From JAFDZV01 sp048594725 (lineage in GTDB: Bacteria > Bacteroidota > Ignavibacteria > OLB7), in NCBI GenBank assembly GCA_048594725.1, contig JBMDXA010000112.1, forward strand, positions 14,447 through 78,446: 64,000 nucleotides of DNA. Direction: 5' to 3'. Position numbers and translations under genes: made by a program. The notes under the pieces were generated by a model, which was not told the origin of the DNA, did no database searches, and was given only the letters and a program-made list of their open reading frames with translations. Of this stretch, positions 27,184 through 35,688 are shown one piece after another. The stretch's first letter is position 1, and each line of letters begins with the position of its first letter.

Positions 27184-27410
27184 TAGAATTTTCGATTGTG
27201 GAGAAGGTCAGTCGTCCGTTGTCCGTGGCTCTTCTGGGAGAACTACCGGATACGGCTGGTGATTCCGGAATCGACGACAACGGACCACTGGCAGCGGGCG
27301 CGGCCCGCGAACGGACCACGGACCTTTCTTGCTGGTAACTACGCCCTACGCCTTGACTCCCGCCCTGATTCTGCGTAGCATTGAGAGTCCATTCATTGCA
27401 GGCCGATACG
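27184..27410. repeat. Repeat-bearing gap after metG
   Basis: TTTTCGATTG stands at 27188-27198. GTCCGTTGTCCGTGG (about 27216-27230) is matched by inverted CAACGGACCACTGG and CGAACGGACCACGGACC near 27280-27325. This forms a loose palindromic repeat of the same type as at 43490-43680. Confidence 0.5.
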
Positions 27411-27638
27411 ATGAAAAAATCAGGAATGCATTCGCTGCGATCGATGCTGACGGAGTCGGCACCGGTCCGTCATCTCCCGGTGGGGGTTGTGCGCCAGTTG
27501 GTGGGATATTACCGCGACTGGCGCCGCTCAAGTGATATCCTGAACGATGCCGACGACACGGGCGCATCGTTCAGGGGGTCGCGCCTTCTGAAATTCCCGT
27601 CTCTTTCCGCTTCCCCTAGAACGTATCGCACACAATGA
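27411..27638 (+). CDS. Short ORF coupled to aspartate kinase
   Basis: A 75-codon frame (starting MKKSGMHSLRSML) ends with TGA overlapping the aspartate-kinase ATG as ATGA, the pattern of translational coupling. It has no recognisable domain. It is basic near both ends, with a Tyr/Trp/Arg stretch (GYYRDWRRSSDIL). A weak CAGG lies upstream. A perfect 11-bp hairpin sits inside the frame at 27540-27574. It could be a leader peptide, a small regulatory protein or a chance frame. Confidence 0.4.
   Translation: MKKSGMHSLRSMLTESAPVRHLPVGVVRQLVGYYRDWRRSSDILNDADDTGASFRGSRLLKFPSLSASPRTYRTQ
27540..27574 (+). promoter_or_regulatory. Hairpin upstream of aspartate kinase
   Basis: A perfect 11-bp stem (CTGAACGATGC with GCATCGTTCAG) has a 13-nt loop and is followed by GGGGG, not T residues. 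It could regulate the downstream gene, or end transcription only weakly. Confidence 0.45.
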
Positions 27639-28987
27639 TCGTAGCCAAGTTCGGTGGCGCGGTGCTCAACGGAGCCGAAGGTCTCAGGCGTGCGTGCGGC
27701 GAAATCCGCGCGCTCCCGAAACCGCTCCTGGTAGTTGCCAGCGCCTTTGCCAATGGTACCAACAGGCTGGAACGTCTCGCCGAGGCGGCCGTTGCCGATC
27801 CGGCTTCCGCCTCCGAGGGGCTTGCATCCTTCGTGGAGTTCCATGCCGCCATCGCGCGCGAGGTTCTCCCGCCGGAGGCATACCGGGAATGGCTGGAGGG
27901 GATAGCCCCTTTTGCCGCGCGTCTGGATGAAGTTCTGCGGGGTCTCGCCATCGTGCGCGAGCTCTCCCCCCGTACGCTCGATCTGGTGGTCCATTTCGGC
28001 GAGCGCTTCTCCTCGTCGCTCCTTGTGGCCGCGCTCTCCGGGCCCGGGGGCGGAGTCCGCGCCGCCGGCCTCTCCGCGCTCGATCTGGTTATCACCGACG
28101 CCGCACACCGCTACGCACGTCCCGATCTGGAACTTACCCGCGAACGTACCGCGCAGCGCCTGCGCCCGCTTCTGGCCTCGCACGATGTCGTCGTCACCGA
28201 GGGCTATATCGCCCGGAGTACCTCCGGACAGGTTACCACGATGGGGCGCGAAAGCTCCGACTACACCGCCACGATGCTGGCGGCGATGCTCGGCGCCGAT
28301 GAGGTGCGCATCTACCGCGCGCTGGATGGCATACTCACGGCCGATCCCCGCGTGATTTCCGAGCCCCGCACGATAGGGCAGCTCAGCTACCGCGCCGCCA
28401 ACGCTCTTGCGGAACTCGGCTCGCAGGTGCTGCATCCCCGCACGGTGATGCCGGTGGAGCGCGAGGGGATTCCGCTGGTCATCAGCGCCATCGGAGGGAG
28501 CGGCACCAGGATCACCGGCGAGGGAGAGGATGGATGTTCCATCACGCTGCTGCCGGAGGCGGAGATGATCGCCATCGAGACCGAGACCGCGCATGCCCCG
28601 CTGGATGCCTTTCTCCGTGCGCTGGGCGCCGGGGCGCCGGTTATCTGGCATCACCGGTTCCGCCGCAGGCTTCAGGTGCTCACCTCCGGCCAGTATACGG
28701 TGCTGGCGCTTCCGCTCCGGCTGATCGCCGAGCGGGTGGAGGTCACCCGTTTTCCCGTGGCGCTGGTATCGCTGGTGCGGGAGGTTCCCTTCTCCGGCGC
28801 CGATCTGGAACGGTTCTTCGCCGCCGTCGGCGAGCGCTCTCCCCATGCCATTCAGAGGGGGCTGGACGGCTACTCCATCAGCGTCGCACTCGATCAGGAT
28901 GATGCGCGCGCTGTGGTGCGCGAGCTGCACCGTCGCTTCATCGAGGAGGCGGAAGGGGCCGAGCGATGGCAGATACCCGCGATGTAG
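27635..28987 (+). CDS. Aspartate kinase
   Basis: The 450-residue enzyme phosphorylates aspartate, the first step to lysine, threonine, methionine and diaminopimelate. The kinase domain begins VAKFGG (residues 3-8). The substrate motif TTMGRESSDYTATML replaces the usual TTLGRGGSD, a Gly-to-Glu/Ser variation next to the conserved Arg. ACT-type regulatory sequence follows from about 300 to the end, but it is divergent and short. The start overlaps the short ORF before it. An operon probably continues into 29131-32889. Feedback control by amino acids is likely but cannot be read from sequence. Confidence 0.92.
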   Translation: MIVAKFGGAVLNGAEGLRRACGEIRALPKPLLVVASAFANGTNRLERLAEAAVADPASASEGLASFVEFHAAIAREVLPPEAYREWLEGIAPFAARLDEVLRGLAIVRELSPRTLDLVVHFGERFSSSLLVAALSGPGGGVRAAGLSALDLVITDAAHRYARPDLELTRERTAQRLRPLLASHDVVVTEGYIARSTSGQVTTMGRESSDYTATMLAAMLGADEVRIYRALDGILTADPRVISEPRTIGQLSYRAANALAELGSQVLHPRTVMPVEREGIPLVISAIGGSGTRITGEGEDGCSITLLPEAEMIAIETETAHAPLDAFLRALGAGAPVIWHHRFRRRLQVLTSGQYTVLALPLRLIAERVEVTRFPVALVSLVREVPFSGADLERFFAAVGERSPHAIQRGLDGYSISVALDQDDARAVVRELHRRFIEEAEGAERWQIPAM

Positions 28988-29130
28988 CCCGGGCCGTGGG
29001 GAGCGGGGATTGGGGGAGAGGGGCTCTGCGATGTTCGATGCCCTATTGTGGATTGGGGGAGCGCCAGGGGAGTGGCGAGATACGATTGGCGATCGGCGGG
29101 AGGAGAAGGGGAACGATTGCGGGGGGATGG

Positions 29131-31044
29131 ATGGCGCTGGCCGTGCTCTGGGTTGCCGGGGTGACGGCCGCCGGATGGGCCCAGGTGCCGGAGTTTCCCG
29201 ATTCGCTCGCGCGGCAGTGGGTGATAGCGCGCACCGAACGGTACGAGGCCACCCACACCACCTCACTGCTCGCCGATTACCAGTTGCGCCAGGGGGCGCT
29301 CAGCGGCATCATCCGGAGCAATCTGCTCACCTCGACAACCCTCATCGACAATCCCACAACCAGGGACCAGGTCGATGCCCTGGTGGATCTGGAGTATAAT
29401 CTCCCCTCGGCCATGCGCCTGTTTCTCCACTCCGAGGGGACGCTCACCAACGACGTGCAGCGCGGCGGAGTGCTGATCCCCGGATTGAATAACACGGCCG
29501 CATCGTTTATCGGCGTGGGCGGGCGCATCTCCGACAAGCAGGGAAACCGTGTGGGAGTGGCCGTGGGGGGAACCTACAACCGGCAGCTCAATGTTGAGGA
29601 TGCCGGCGGCGCCATCTACAGCGAGGTGCTGGGACGGTTCGACTGGAGCGGATACCGCATGGAGCTGGAGGGGAAGGGGCGCTGGTACAACATCGCTCCC
29701 CGCCATAACAGCAACGGCTATCTGGATCTGAGCGTGGCGCGCGAGTTCGAGGAGGGGGCCGCCGGGCAGCTTCAGCTTCGCTACGAACTGATCAACACCG
29801 ATCTGTATATCAAGCGGAGCGAGGAGGATCTGATCCGCTATCAGGGGCTTACCTACGATGGCATCAACGGGCGCGGCGAGGGGCGCCTGTCGCTGAACTC
29901 CTTTATCAGCTATCCGCTGGAACAGGATCTCGGGCTCGATATCTCCTTCCGGCTTCAGCGCCAGCAGATCGCCCAGGAGGAGCTTTCCGAGGGGCTGCCG
30001 CCGCTCCCGCGCGACCCGGAGCCATTCCGCTACCAGCGGAGCGAGCTTGCCATCGGCACGGTGGTGGGGATGCGCTGGACGCCGCCGAAGTTCAGCGGGA
30101 GCCTCCGGATGGAATATTCCAACAGCGAGCAGTACAACCGGGTGGACCCCCGCGGAACGGTCAACGATCTGGAACTCTCGCGGAAACGGGCCAGCAGCGC
30201 CCAGAGCGATTTCGTCTCGCAGCAGTTGCTCCTGGCCGGCTCCGGCGAGTACCGGATCACCAGAAACGATACGGTGACGCTGAACGGCTCGGTCTCTATC
30301 TACCGGTACGATACTCCCAGTCTCACCAACTATTTCGACAAGGACGAGCAGTCCATCCAGGGGCAGGTTCGCTATTCCCGCGCCTTCAGCCCGGTGCTCG
30401 GCTTCTCGATCTACGGGCAGGTGTTCATTACGCATCTTGTCTATCTGTTCGGGCAGAACAGCAACGACAACAACTGGAACCGGATCTTCCGTCTGGCTCC
30501 ATCGGTGCAGTACCGCCTCGGCGATGGCTTCCATAACGTCCTTGAGGCGGAGGTGCTCGCCAACTACACCGAGTACGATTTCGAGGGGCGCACCCAGAAC
30601 ATCCGGGGGCGATCGTTCCGGGAACTTCATCTGCGCGATTCGCTGAGCGCCGCTCTGAGCGGAACCCTGAGGCTTACCCTCTTCGGCGATCTTCGTATCT
30701 CCGAGCGGGGAACGTTCAGCTGGGAACAGTTCGCCGAAAGCCCCATCGAACGCACCCGCACCGAGGGTCTTGCCTCGGAGATGTCGGCGGCGGCGTTCAG
30801 GGGGGTAACATTCGGCGTGGGAGGGCGTCTCTCCCGTGTGAAGAATTACCGGGCAGTGCCCCGGAGCACTATCCTGGAGCCGTTCTCCGACCGGACCTCG
30901 TTCGGTCCGACCGCGCGGATCGAGGTGAAGCTCTCGGAGCGTTCGGTGGTGCAATTTTCAGGATGGTGGGAACACCGGTTCGAGGAGAGCCGGCTGGTGG
31001 GGCGGCTTCCGCTCCTGTTCCTGACCGCCGGCATGCAGTTATAG
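29131..31044 (+). CDS. Large predicted outer-membrane beta-barrel protein
   Basis: The start is ATG 29131 behind GGGGGGA, giving a 637-residue protein whose signal peptide ends GWAQ. Longer in-frame starts lack signal features. The body alternates hydrophobic and polar residues and is rich in Arg/Tyr/aromatic ladders (LQLRYELINTDLY, SVSIYRYDT, VQYRLGDGFHNVLEAEVL). It looks like about 20 or more barrel strands. No TonB plug is seen, so it is not a classic TonB receptor. The family is unassigned; it may be a structural or export barrel. It probably lies in the operon with aspartate kinase. Confidence 0.75.
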   Translation: MALAVLWVAGVTAAGWAQVPEFPDSLARQWVIARTERYEATHTTSLLADYQLRQGALSGIIRSNLLTSTTLIDNPTTRDQVDALVDLEYNLPSAMRLFLHSEGTLTNDVQRGGVLIPGLNNTAASFIGVGGRISDKQGNRVGVAVGGTYNRQLNVEDAGGAIYSEVLGRFDWSGYRMELEGKGRWYNIAPRHNSNGYLDLSVAREFEEGAAGQLQLRYELINTDLYIKRSEEDLIRYQGLTYDGINGRGEGRLSLNSFISYPLEQDLGLDISFRLQRQQIAQEELSEGLPPLPRDPEPFRYQRSELAIGTVVGMRWTPPKFSGSLRMEYSNSEQYNRVDPRGTVNDLELSRKRASSAQSDFVSQQLLLAGSGEYRITRNDTVTLNGSVSIYRYDTPSLTNYFDKDEQSIQGQVRYSRAFSPVLGFSIYGQVFITHLVYLFGQNSNDNNWNRIFRLAPSVQYRLGDGFHNVLEAEVLANYTEYDFEGRTQNIRGRSFRELHLRDSLSAALSGTLRLTLFGDLRISERGTFSWEQFAESPIERTRTEGLASEMSAAAFRGVTFGVGGRLSRVKNYRAVPRSTILEPFSDRTSFGPTARIEVKLSERSVVQFSGWWEHRFEESRLVGRLPLLFLTAGMQL

Positions 31045-31066
31045 CTTCCGTGAATATCGAGGACCG

Positions 31067-31489
31067 TTGAACAGCAACTCTTCCATACTTCTCTCTCGCG
31101 AGTTCTATACCAGCCGCGATGAGCTTGGCGCATTACCGGGACTGCTGGAGCAGGTCCGGCAGGTATGCCCCATCGGCGATACCCAGTTCTTCAATCTGAT
31201 GGTGGCGCTGAGCGAGGCGCTCAACAACGCCATCATCCACGGCAACCGGTCCGATCCCGCTCTGCGGGTGCGCTACTCGGTGGAATGCCTGGATGATGCC
31301 ATCCGCTGCGTGGTGGAGGACGAAGGGGAGGGATTCGATCCCGATGCCGTTGCCGACCCGCTCAGCCCGGAGAATGTGACGCGCGAGGGGGGGCGCGGGA
31401 TGTTTCTGATCCAGGCGCTGATGCGGGATGTCCGTATCGAGAACACCGGTCACGGGATGCGGGTGGAGTTTCTCTGCGGCAGGGAGTAA
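31067..31489 (+). CDS. RsbW/SpoIIAB-like ATP-binding kinase
   Basis: The 140-residue protein is a stand-alone HATPase_c_2 domain. The N-box is LSEALNNAIIHGN. G1 is EDEGEGFDP. The G2-like GGRGMFLI closes the ATP site. Such proteins act as anti-sigma-factor serine kinases or phosphotransfer switches. The start is TTG at 31067, with GAGG just upstream; no ATG fits. It lies 22 bp after the barrel gene and 5 bp before the glycosyltransferase, so co-transcription is likely. No partner sigma or anti-anti-sigma gene is in this window. Confidence 0.88.
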   Translation: MNSNSSILLSREFYTSRDELGALPGLLEQVRQVCPIGDTQFFNLMVALSEALNNAIIHGNRSDPALRVRYSVECLDDAIRCVVEDEGEGFDPDAVADPLSPENVTREGGRGMFLIQALMRDVRIENTGHGMRVEFLCGRE

Positions 31490-31494
31490 CCCCT

Positions 31495-32889
31495 GTGCAG
31501 GAGGCCACAAGAGGAACCGGGAGAGATGCTTCCCCGCCGGCCGGGATGCGGTTCCGGCTTCTGGGCTCTCTTCTCCTTGTGCTCCTTGCGCCCCTTCCCT
31601 GGCTCGGCAACCTTCGCGATGCGGCGGTACCCTATCTGGCTCTGGTGGCCGCTGCCACGCTGGCGCTCTATCTGGGCCTCTATCTGTCCGGGCGCTCCGG
31701 CATCGCCCCACGGCGCCGTACCATCGTTGCGGTGGCGGTGCTGCTCCGTCTGGCGATGCTTCCGATGCTCCCCTCCCTTTCGGATGACGCCTACCGCTAT
31801 CTCTGGGATGGGCGGCTGCTGCTGGAGGGGGTGAACCCCTATCTCCATATTCCTGCCGATCCGTCGCTGGCCCGGTTCCACGATGAGCTGTTCCGGTTGC
31901 AGGGCTACCCCACCACCAACACCATTTATCCTCCCGGCGCGCAGATCGTCTTTGCCCTTTCCATGGCGCTGGCGGAGCCGTTCGGCAGGGGCTACATGGC
32001 GGGCTATCTCATCTACAAGCTGCTGCTGATAGGAGGGGAGCTGGCGGCGATATGGCTGCTGGTGCGTATGCTGGATAGGCTCGGGATCTCCCGGCGTATG
32101 GCGCTCCTGTATGCCTGGCATCCTCTGGTGGTGGTGGAGCTTGCCGGGCAGGGGCATACCGATGCGTTCTGGGTGCTGGGGCTGGCGCTCGGGCTCTACG
32201 CCTACATGGCCGGATGGTCCGGCGGCGGTGTTCCGGGGCTTGCGCTCGGGACGGCGCTGCGTCTGCACCCTCTGCTGGTGCTCCCCCTGTGGTGGCGGTA
32301 CCTGGGAGCGCGGCGGTGGCTTCCGGGGCTTGCGCTCTCCCTGCCGTTCCTTCTTCTGTTCATCCCGTTGCTCCTTCCCGATGCGCTTGGAAACTATCTG
32401 GCGGTGCTGGAGCGGTTCACCAACTACTACGAGTTCAACGGCGGGTTCTATTATGGCGTGAAGTGGCTTCTGGACGAGATTCATCTGAAGCCCTCCAACA
32501 CGATCGCCGGAGGGATCGGGGCCGCTCTTCAGCTCCTCTGCGTTCTGCTGGCGTGGGTTCTTCCGGTGCGGGACCGATCGGTGCGCGGGCTGGCGTGGCG
32601 CGCATTGATCGTGATAACCGCACAGATCGTGTTCGGGGCGAAGGTCCATATCTGGTATTTCGCCGCCCCTCTGTTTCTGCTGCCGCTGGCGGGGAACGAT
32701 CTGCTCCGGCGTCCCTGGATGTGGGCCGCGCTGGCCGCTCCCTTCACCTATCTGATGTATACGCTCTCCCCCCCGGCCGAGCTGATGGCAGTCGTCGCGC
32801 TGGAGTGGGGAGGCTTTCTGCTGCTCCTGGCGTATGGATGGATCATGGCGCGGGAGCGTGCTCCTGACGCTACGGCCAGAGGATCGTAG
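31495..32889 (+). CDS. GT-C family membrane glycosyltransferase
   Basis: The 464-residue protein has about ten or eleven membrane helices. The first loop carries SDDAYRYLWDGRLLLEGVNP with a catalytic-type Asp pair. Further features are PPGAQ and AWHPLVVVELAGQGHTDAF. These match polyprenyl-phosphate-mannose-dependent mannosyltransferases and related GT87-like enzymes. It should transfer a sugar from a lipid carrier at the inner membrane, outward face. The GTG at 31495 follows AGGGAG at about nine bases; ATG 31546 is an alternative. Acceptor unknown. It converges with the minus-strand lipoprotein genes. Confidence 0.85.
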   Translation: MQEATRGTGRDASPPAGMRFRLLGSLLLVLLAPLPWLGNLRDAAVPYLALVAAATLALYLGLYLSGRSGIAPRRRTIVAVAVLLRLAMLPMLPSLSDDAYRYLWDGRLLLEGVNPYLHIPADPSLARFHDELFRLQGYPTTNTIYPPGAQIVFALSMALAEPFGRGYMAGYLIYKLLLIGGELAAIWLLVRMLDRLGISRRMALLYAWHPLVVVELAGQGHTDAFWVLGLALGLYAYMAGWSGGGVPGLALGTALRLHPLLVLPLWWRYLGARRWLPGLALSLPFLLLFIPLLLPDALGNYLAVLERFTNYYEFNGGFYYGVKWLLDEIHLKPSNTIAGGIGAALQLLCVLLAWVLPVRDRSVRGLAWRALIVITAQIVFGAKVHIWYFAAPLFLLPLAGNDLLRRPWMWAALAAPFTYLMYTLSPPAELMAVVALEWGGFLLLLAYGWIMARERAPDATARGS

Positions 32890-32915
32890 CCCGGAGCTTC
32901 TTCGCTGGTTCAGGT

Positions 32916-33254
32916 TCAGTCTCTGCCGCTGTTGCCGGACCCCCTTCCGCTGCGGGAATCGTCATCGCGCGAGTCGTCATCACCCGATCTTCCTCTCCCC
33001 GAGCGGTCGCCGGAATCATCATCACCCGATCTGTTCCTGCGGTCATCATCATCGGCATCGGCATCACCCGATCTGTTCCGGTCGGAGTCGTCGCCGCTGC
33101 GGGGTGGCGTTGCGGCCGATCGGTTCCGGGCTGTATCCGCCGGAACAGATGTTCCCATCGGCGTCACCGTATCGGAGCGCCTGTCGTCGTCCCCATCGGC
33201 GGTGCAGGCGCCAAATGCCAGAGCGCATCCAAGCAGCATGAGTCGTGCGGTCAT
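32916..33254 (-). CDS. Small Asp/Arg/Ser-rich lipoprotein
   Basis: The 112-residue lipoprotein starts at ATG 33254 behind GGAGAAG. Lipobox FGAC places the lipid Cys at residue 17. The mature part is low complexity: blocks of RSGDDDS, DDDRR and GSG, with balanced Asp and Arg. It is disordered and has no enzyme motif. It is the first of four small lipoproteins on this strand that share the layout but not the sequence. It probably coats or decorates the outer membrane; function unknown. Confidence 0.7.
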   Translation of the reverse strand: MTARLMLLGCALAFGACTADGDDDRRSDTVTPMGTSVPADTARNRSAATPPRSGDDSDRNRSGDADADDDDRRNRSGDDDSGDRSGRGRSGDDDSRDDDSRSGRGSGNSGRD

Positions 33255-33518
33255 ATGATTTCTTCTCCAGTGAATGTGAAGCCTGTCCTGCCGCATGCGA
33301 GAAATCTCTTTCTCCGGGAGGCTCCCCCGGTACGGCGTTGCCGGTGCGGCGGATAGTGGGGCACAAGGCACATGCCGTCCGGGGCGGCTGTACAGGCCCG
33401 GTGGGGGGATAGGGGAGAGCGGTGAGGTAGCCGAACAAAGGAAAACGCCCCGCTGCCGCCGGAGCATCGGCAGGCAGGAGGCGCTTCGTTATATCATCGC
33501 ATTGTTCTACCGTCAGGT

Positions 33519-33899
33519 TCAGCGTCCGCTGGTGCCGGTTCCGCCGGTAGTGCCCGAACCGCTGCCGCTGGTACCGGAACCGCCGCTACCACTGGTGCCG
33601 GAACCGCTGCCGCCGCTGGTACCTGTTCCGCCGGTGCCGCTGCCGGTATCGCGCATGGTGCTATCCATCATACCGTTGCCGGTTCCCATGCCGCTTCCGG
33701 TTCCCATGCCGGTATCCATGCCCGAACCGGTCCCTCCGGTACTTCCGCTCATTCCGGTGCTGTTTACGCTTCCGGTATCGATGCCCGTTCCGGTGCTCAT
33801 CGATGTCGTATCGGTAGTCGATGTATCATCGGCTCCCCCCGTGCAGGCGGTAAATCCAAGCGCCAGCGCACATCCCATCATCACCACACTTCTCTTCAT
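33519..33899 (-). CDS. Small Gly/Ser/Thr-rich lipoprotein
   Basis: The 126-residue lipoprotein starts at ATG 33899 (MKRSVVMMGCALALGFTAC). Its lipid Cys is at residue 19. The mature chain is almost entirely Gly, Ser and Thr with Met and Asp, in degenerate GTGSGMGTG and SGSGGSGTSG units. It has no Trp, no further Cys and no charge-rich catalytic motif. It looks like a flexible surface or linker chain. The gene is probably expressed separately from the neighbour at 32916, given the 265-bp gap. Confidence 0.7.
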   Translation of the reverse strand: MKRSVVMMGCALALGFTACTGGADDTSTTDTTSMSTGTGIDTGSVNSTGMSGSTGGTGSGMDTGMGTGSGMGTGNGMMDSTMRDTGSGTGGTGTSGGSGSGTSGSGGSGTSGSGSGTTGGTGTSGR

Positions 33900-34319
33900 A
33901 ACGGTTTGAACTCCACTTGAATGCTTCAAAACGGTTGAGCCACATGCGGGGATCGGCGATTCATGAATAGTGTGATCCACCCAGCTCAATGACGTAGTGC
34001 TTATGCTTAACAACCGATATGCCGTGCGGTATCATGCCCGGTATGGGGATGATAGACGGGAGTTCACTGGAGAAAAACAGCATGCAACGGAGCCTCCTGC
34101 CGTCCTGCTCGTTGCGGAATTGCGGAGGAGCGTGTCACTCTGCAATGCAGAACAGAGATAGAATCAGGAGCGGCTGAAGGCTCGCAGCACAGAACTACAA
34201 GCGATACGCGAAGAGAGCCCAGCTCCTTGCCGAGAGAACAGAGGGAGAAAGGAGCGGGCAGAGCGAAGCGGCTGGCGCAGAGCGTCCCCGCATGGAAATC
34301 CCGGCTCCCGGGCTCCGCA
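33900..34319. other. Gene-less gap between lipoprotein genes
   Basis: AAACGGTTT-like words recur on either side of a CACTTGAATGCTTC stretch near 33899-33938. Otherwise I see no gene, terminator or clear promoter. Confidence 0.4.
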
Positions 34320-34535
34320 TCACCGTGCCGAGTCTACGCCGAGCGTATCGCTGCTTCCCTGCGGAATCTGCGCTCCTCCGGGGCGGGTGGTGTCGGCGAT
34401 GGTTCCGGGCGTAGCCGCCGAATCGGCCGGGTAGTTCGGCGTGGAATCGCGTTTCGGGTGCTCTCCGTCTCCGTTGCATCCGGCTGCGGCAACCGCAAAG
34501 CCCGCAACGGCAATAAGCATACTGATTCCTTTCAT
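34320..34535 (-). CDS. Small Pro/Ser/Asp-rich lipoprotein
   Basis: The 71-residue lipoprotein starts at ATG 34535 behind AAGGAGAG. The lipobox AAAGC gives lipid Cys20. The mature 52 residues are polar, with Asp, Pro, Ser and Thr, and no fold is predictable by eye. It shares the low-complexity, lipid-anchored layout of its neighbours at 32916, 33519 and 34748. Confidence 0.65.
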   Translation of the reverse strand: MKGISMLIAVAGFAVAAAGCNGDGEHPKRDSTPNYPADSAATPGTIADTTRPGGAQIPQGSSDTLGVDSAR

Positions 34536-34688
34536 ACGGCTCTCCTTGGTATTCTATCTGTATTCTCTGATGGGCATCCCGCCTCAGGCTACCGGTTGGC
34601 CTGCCAGGCGGGCGCTGCCTGGGGCCGAAGCGCAAGAGCCGTGCCGTGGAGCAGGAGGAGGGAACGGGGAAGGAAGCGGGCGGATATG

Positions 34689-34725
34689 AAGACGCCCGGC
34701 GCCAAAAGGAGGCGCCGGGCGTCTT
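34689..34725. terminator. Strong terminator hairpin
   Basis: A perfect 15-bp stem (34689-34703 with 34711-34725) has a 7-nt loop, AAAAGGA. It lies 22 bp past the stop of the lipoprotein gene at 34748, on the minus strand. The T tract on that side is short (TTCAT). Confidence 0.75.
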
Positions 34726-34747
34726 CTGGATCATCTGCCGGAACCGA

Positions 34748-35167
34748 TCAGCGGCGCGGACGGGACTCGGTGCTGGAAGCCTCACCCTCGCGGCGCGTCT
34801 GGCTGCCATGCGATTCCGCATTGGCGGGGGTGGAGCTGCTGCCGGTGGTCTTCGAGCCGCTGCTGCTCTTCGGCGGGTTCTTGGTGGAGGTCGTCACGGT
34901 CTTCCCCGGCTTCACGGTCGTGTCGGAAGTGGTGGAGATGATGGCCGTGTCGGTGCGGGTCTTGTTGATAAGAGCCGTATCGAGCTTCGTGGTATCGGTA
35001 CGGATGCTATCGGACGGCCCGATGGAATCCGCCGGCGGGATCGTCATCTGCATGCTGTCGGTGGCCGTCGAGTCGTTCATGCCCGGCTCTCCGTTGTTGG
35101 TATCGCCGCACGAGACGATACCGAGCGAAAGCAGGCATCCGGCGATGATTAATGTGCGTGATTTCAT
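34748..35167 (-). CDS. Small Ser/Thr-rich lipoprotein
   Basis: The 139-residue lipoprotein starts at ATG 35167 behind AAAGGAACG. The lipobox VSC places the lipid Cys at residue 20. The mature part is rich in Thr, Ser, Asp and Ile, with repeated DSIxTDTT-like words, then a basic Ser/Lys stretch and a C-terminal SRPRR. It is disordered. It ends at the strong hairpin at 34689. It is the largest of the four-gene lipoprotein group. Confidence 0.7.
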   Translation of the reverse strand: MKSRTLIIAGCLLSLGIVSCGDTNNGEPGMNDSTATDSMQMTIPPADSIGPSDSIRTDTTKLDTALINKTRTDTAIISTTSDTTVKPGKTVTTSTKNPPKSSSGSKTTGSSSTPANAESHGSQTRREGEASSTESRPRR

Positions 35168-35395
35168 CAGAGCGTTCCTTTGCTGTTATATGTGTTGGCT
35201 GCATAGCCCGGAGCTGATAGACCTCTCCGTGGGAGCCTGGATTAACGTATGCTGTAGAGAGCGGGATGAGAAATTATACGGATGACGCTGCAAACGTACA
35301 GCAGCACCGGCCACATGGACAAGAACCCTTTCGCTTTTTATGGCACAGGAAGAAGAATATCCGAGTGTTACGGGCTGTCTCATACGAAAAAACTA

Positions 35396-35427
35396 TTGGA
35401 CACGGGATGCCCCCTGAATTATATTTG
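35396..35427 (+). promoter_or_regulatory. Bacteroidota-type promoter of tRNA-Val
   Basis: TATATTTG at 35420-35427 fits the -7 consensus TAnnTTTG exactly. TTG at 35396-35398 is a partial -33 box 21 nt upstream. Transcription would start about 20 bp before the tRNA. Confidence 0.65.
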
Positions 35428-35452
35428 TATTCCCTTCGGTGGGAAACAACAC

Positions 35453-35529
35453 GGGGTTATGGCACAGTTGGTTAGCGCGCATCCTTGACATGGATGAGGT
35501 CGTAGGTTCGAATCCTACTAACCCCACCA
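35453..35529 (+). tRNA. tRNA-Val (GAC)
   Basis: The 77-nt gene folds as a cloverleaf. Acceptor GGGGTTA pairs with TAACCCC, the anticodon stem CATCC pairs with GGATG around loop TTGACAT (anticodon GAC), and the T stem GTAGG pairs with CCTAC around TTCGAAT. CCA is encoded. The D stem GCAC/GCGC has one A-C mismatch where other tRNAs of this type have a G-C pair. Confidence 0.95.
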
Positions 35530-35541
35530 ACTGATACACTC

Positions 35542-35577
35542 GAAAGGCTCGCAGGCGTTACCTGCGGGCCTTTCTCG
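35542..35577 (+). terminator. Terminator after tRNA-Val
   Basis: A 14-bp stem with one G-T pair (35542-35555 with 35561-35574) has loop CGTTA and is followed by TCGTTA. Confidence 0.75.
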
Positions 35578-35688
35578 TTATCGGCCCCTCCCTCATCGTT
35601 CCCGGCTGCCCCAGGCTCCGGGGAGGAACGGCGGACCAGTACCGTCCGGGGAGAACAGTATCACATACCAACCAACAAGCGAGCGCTC

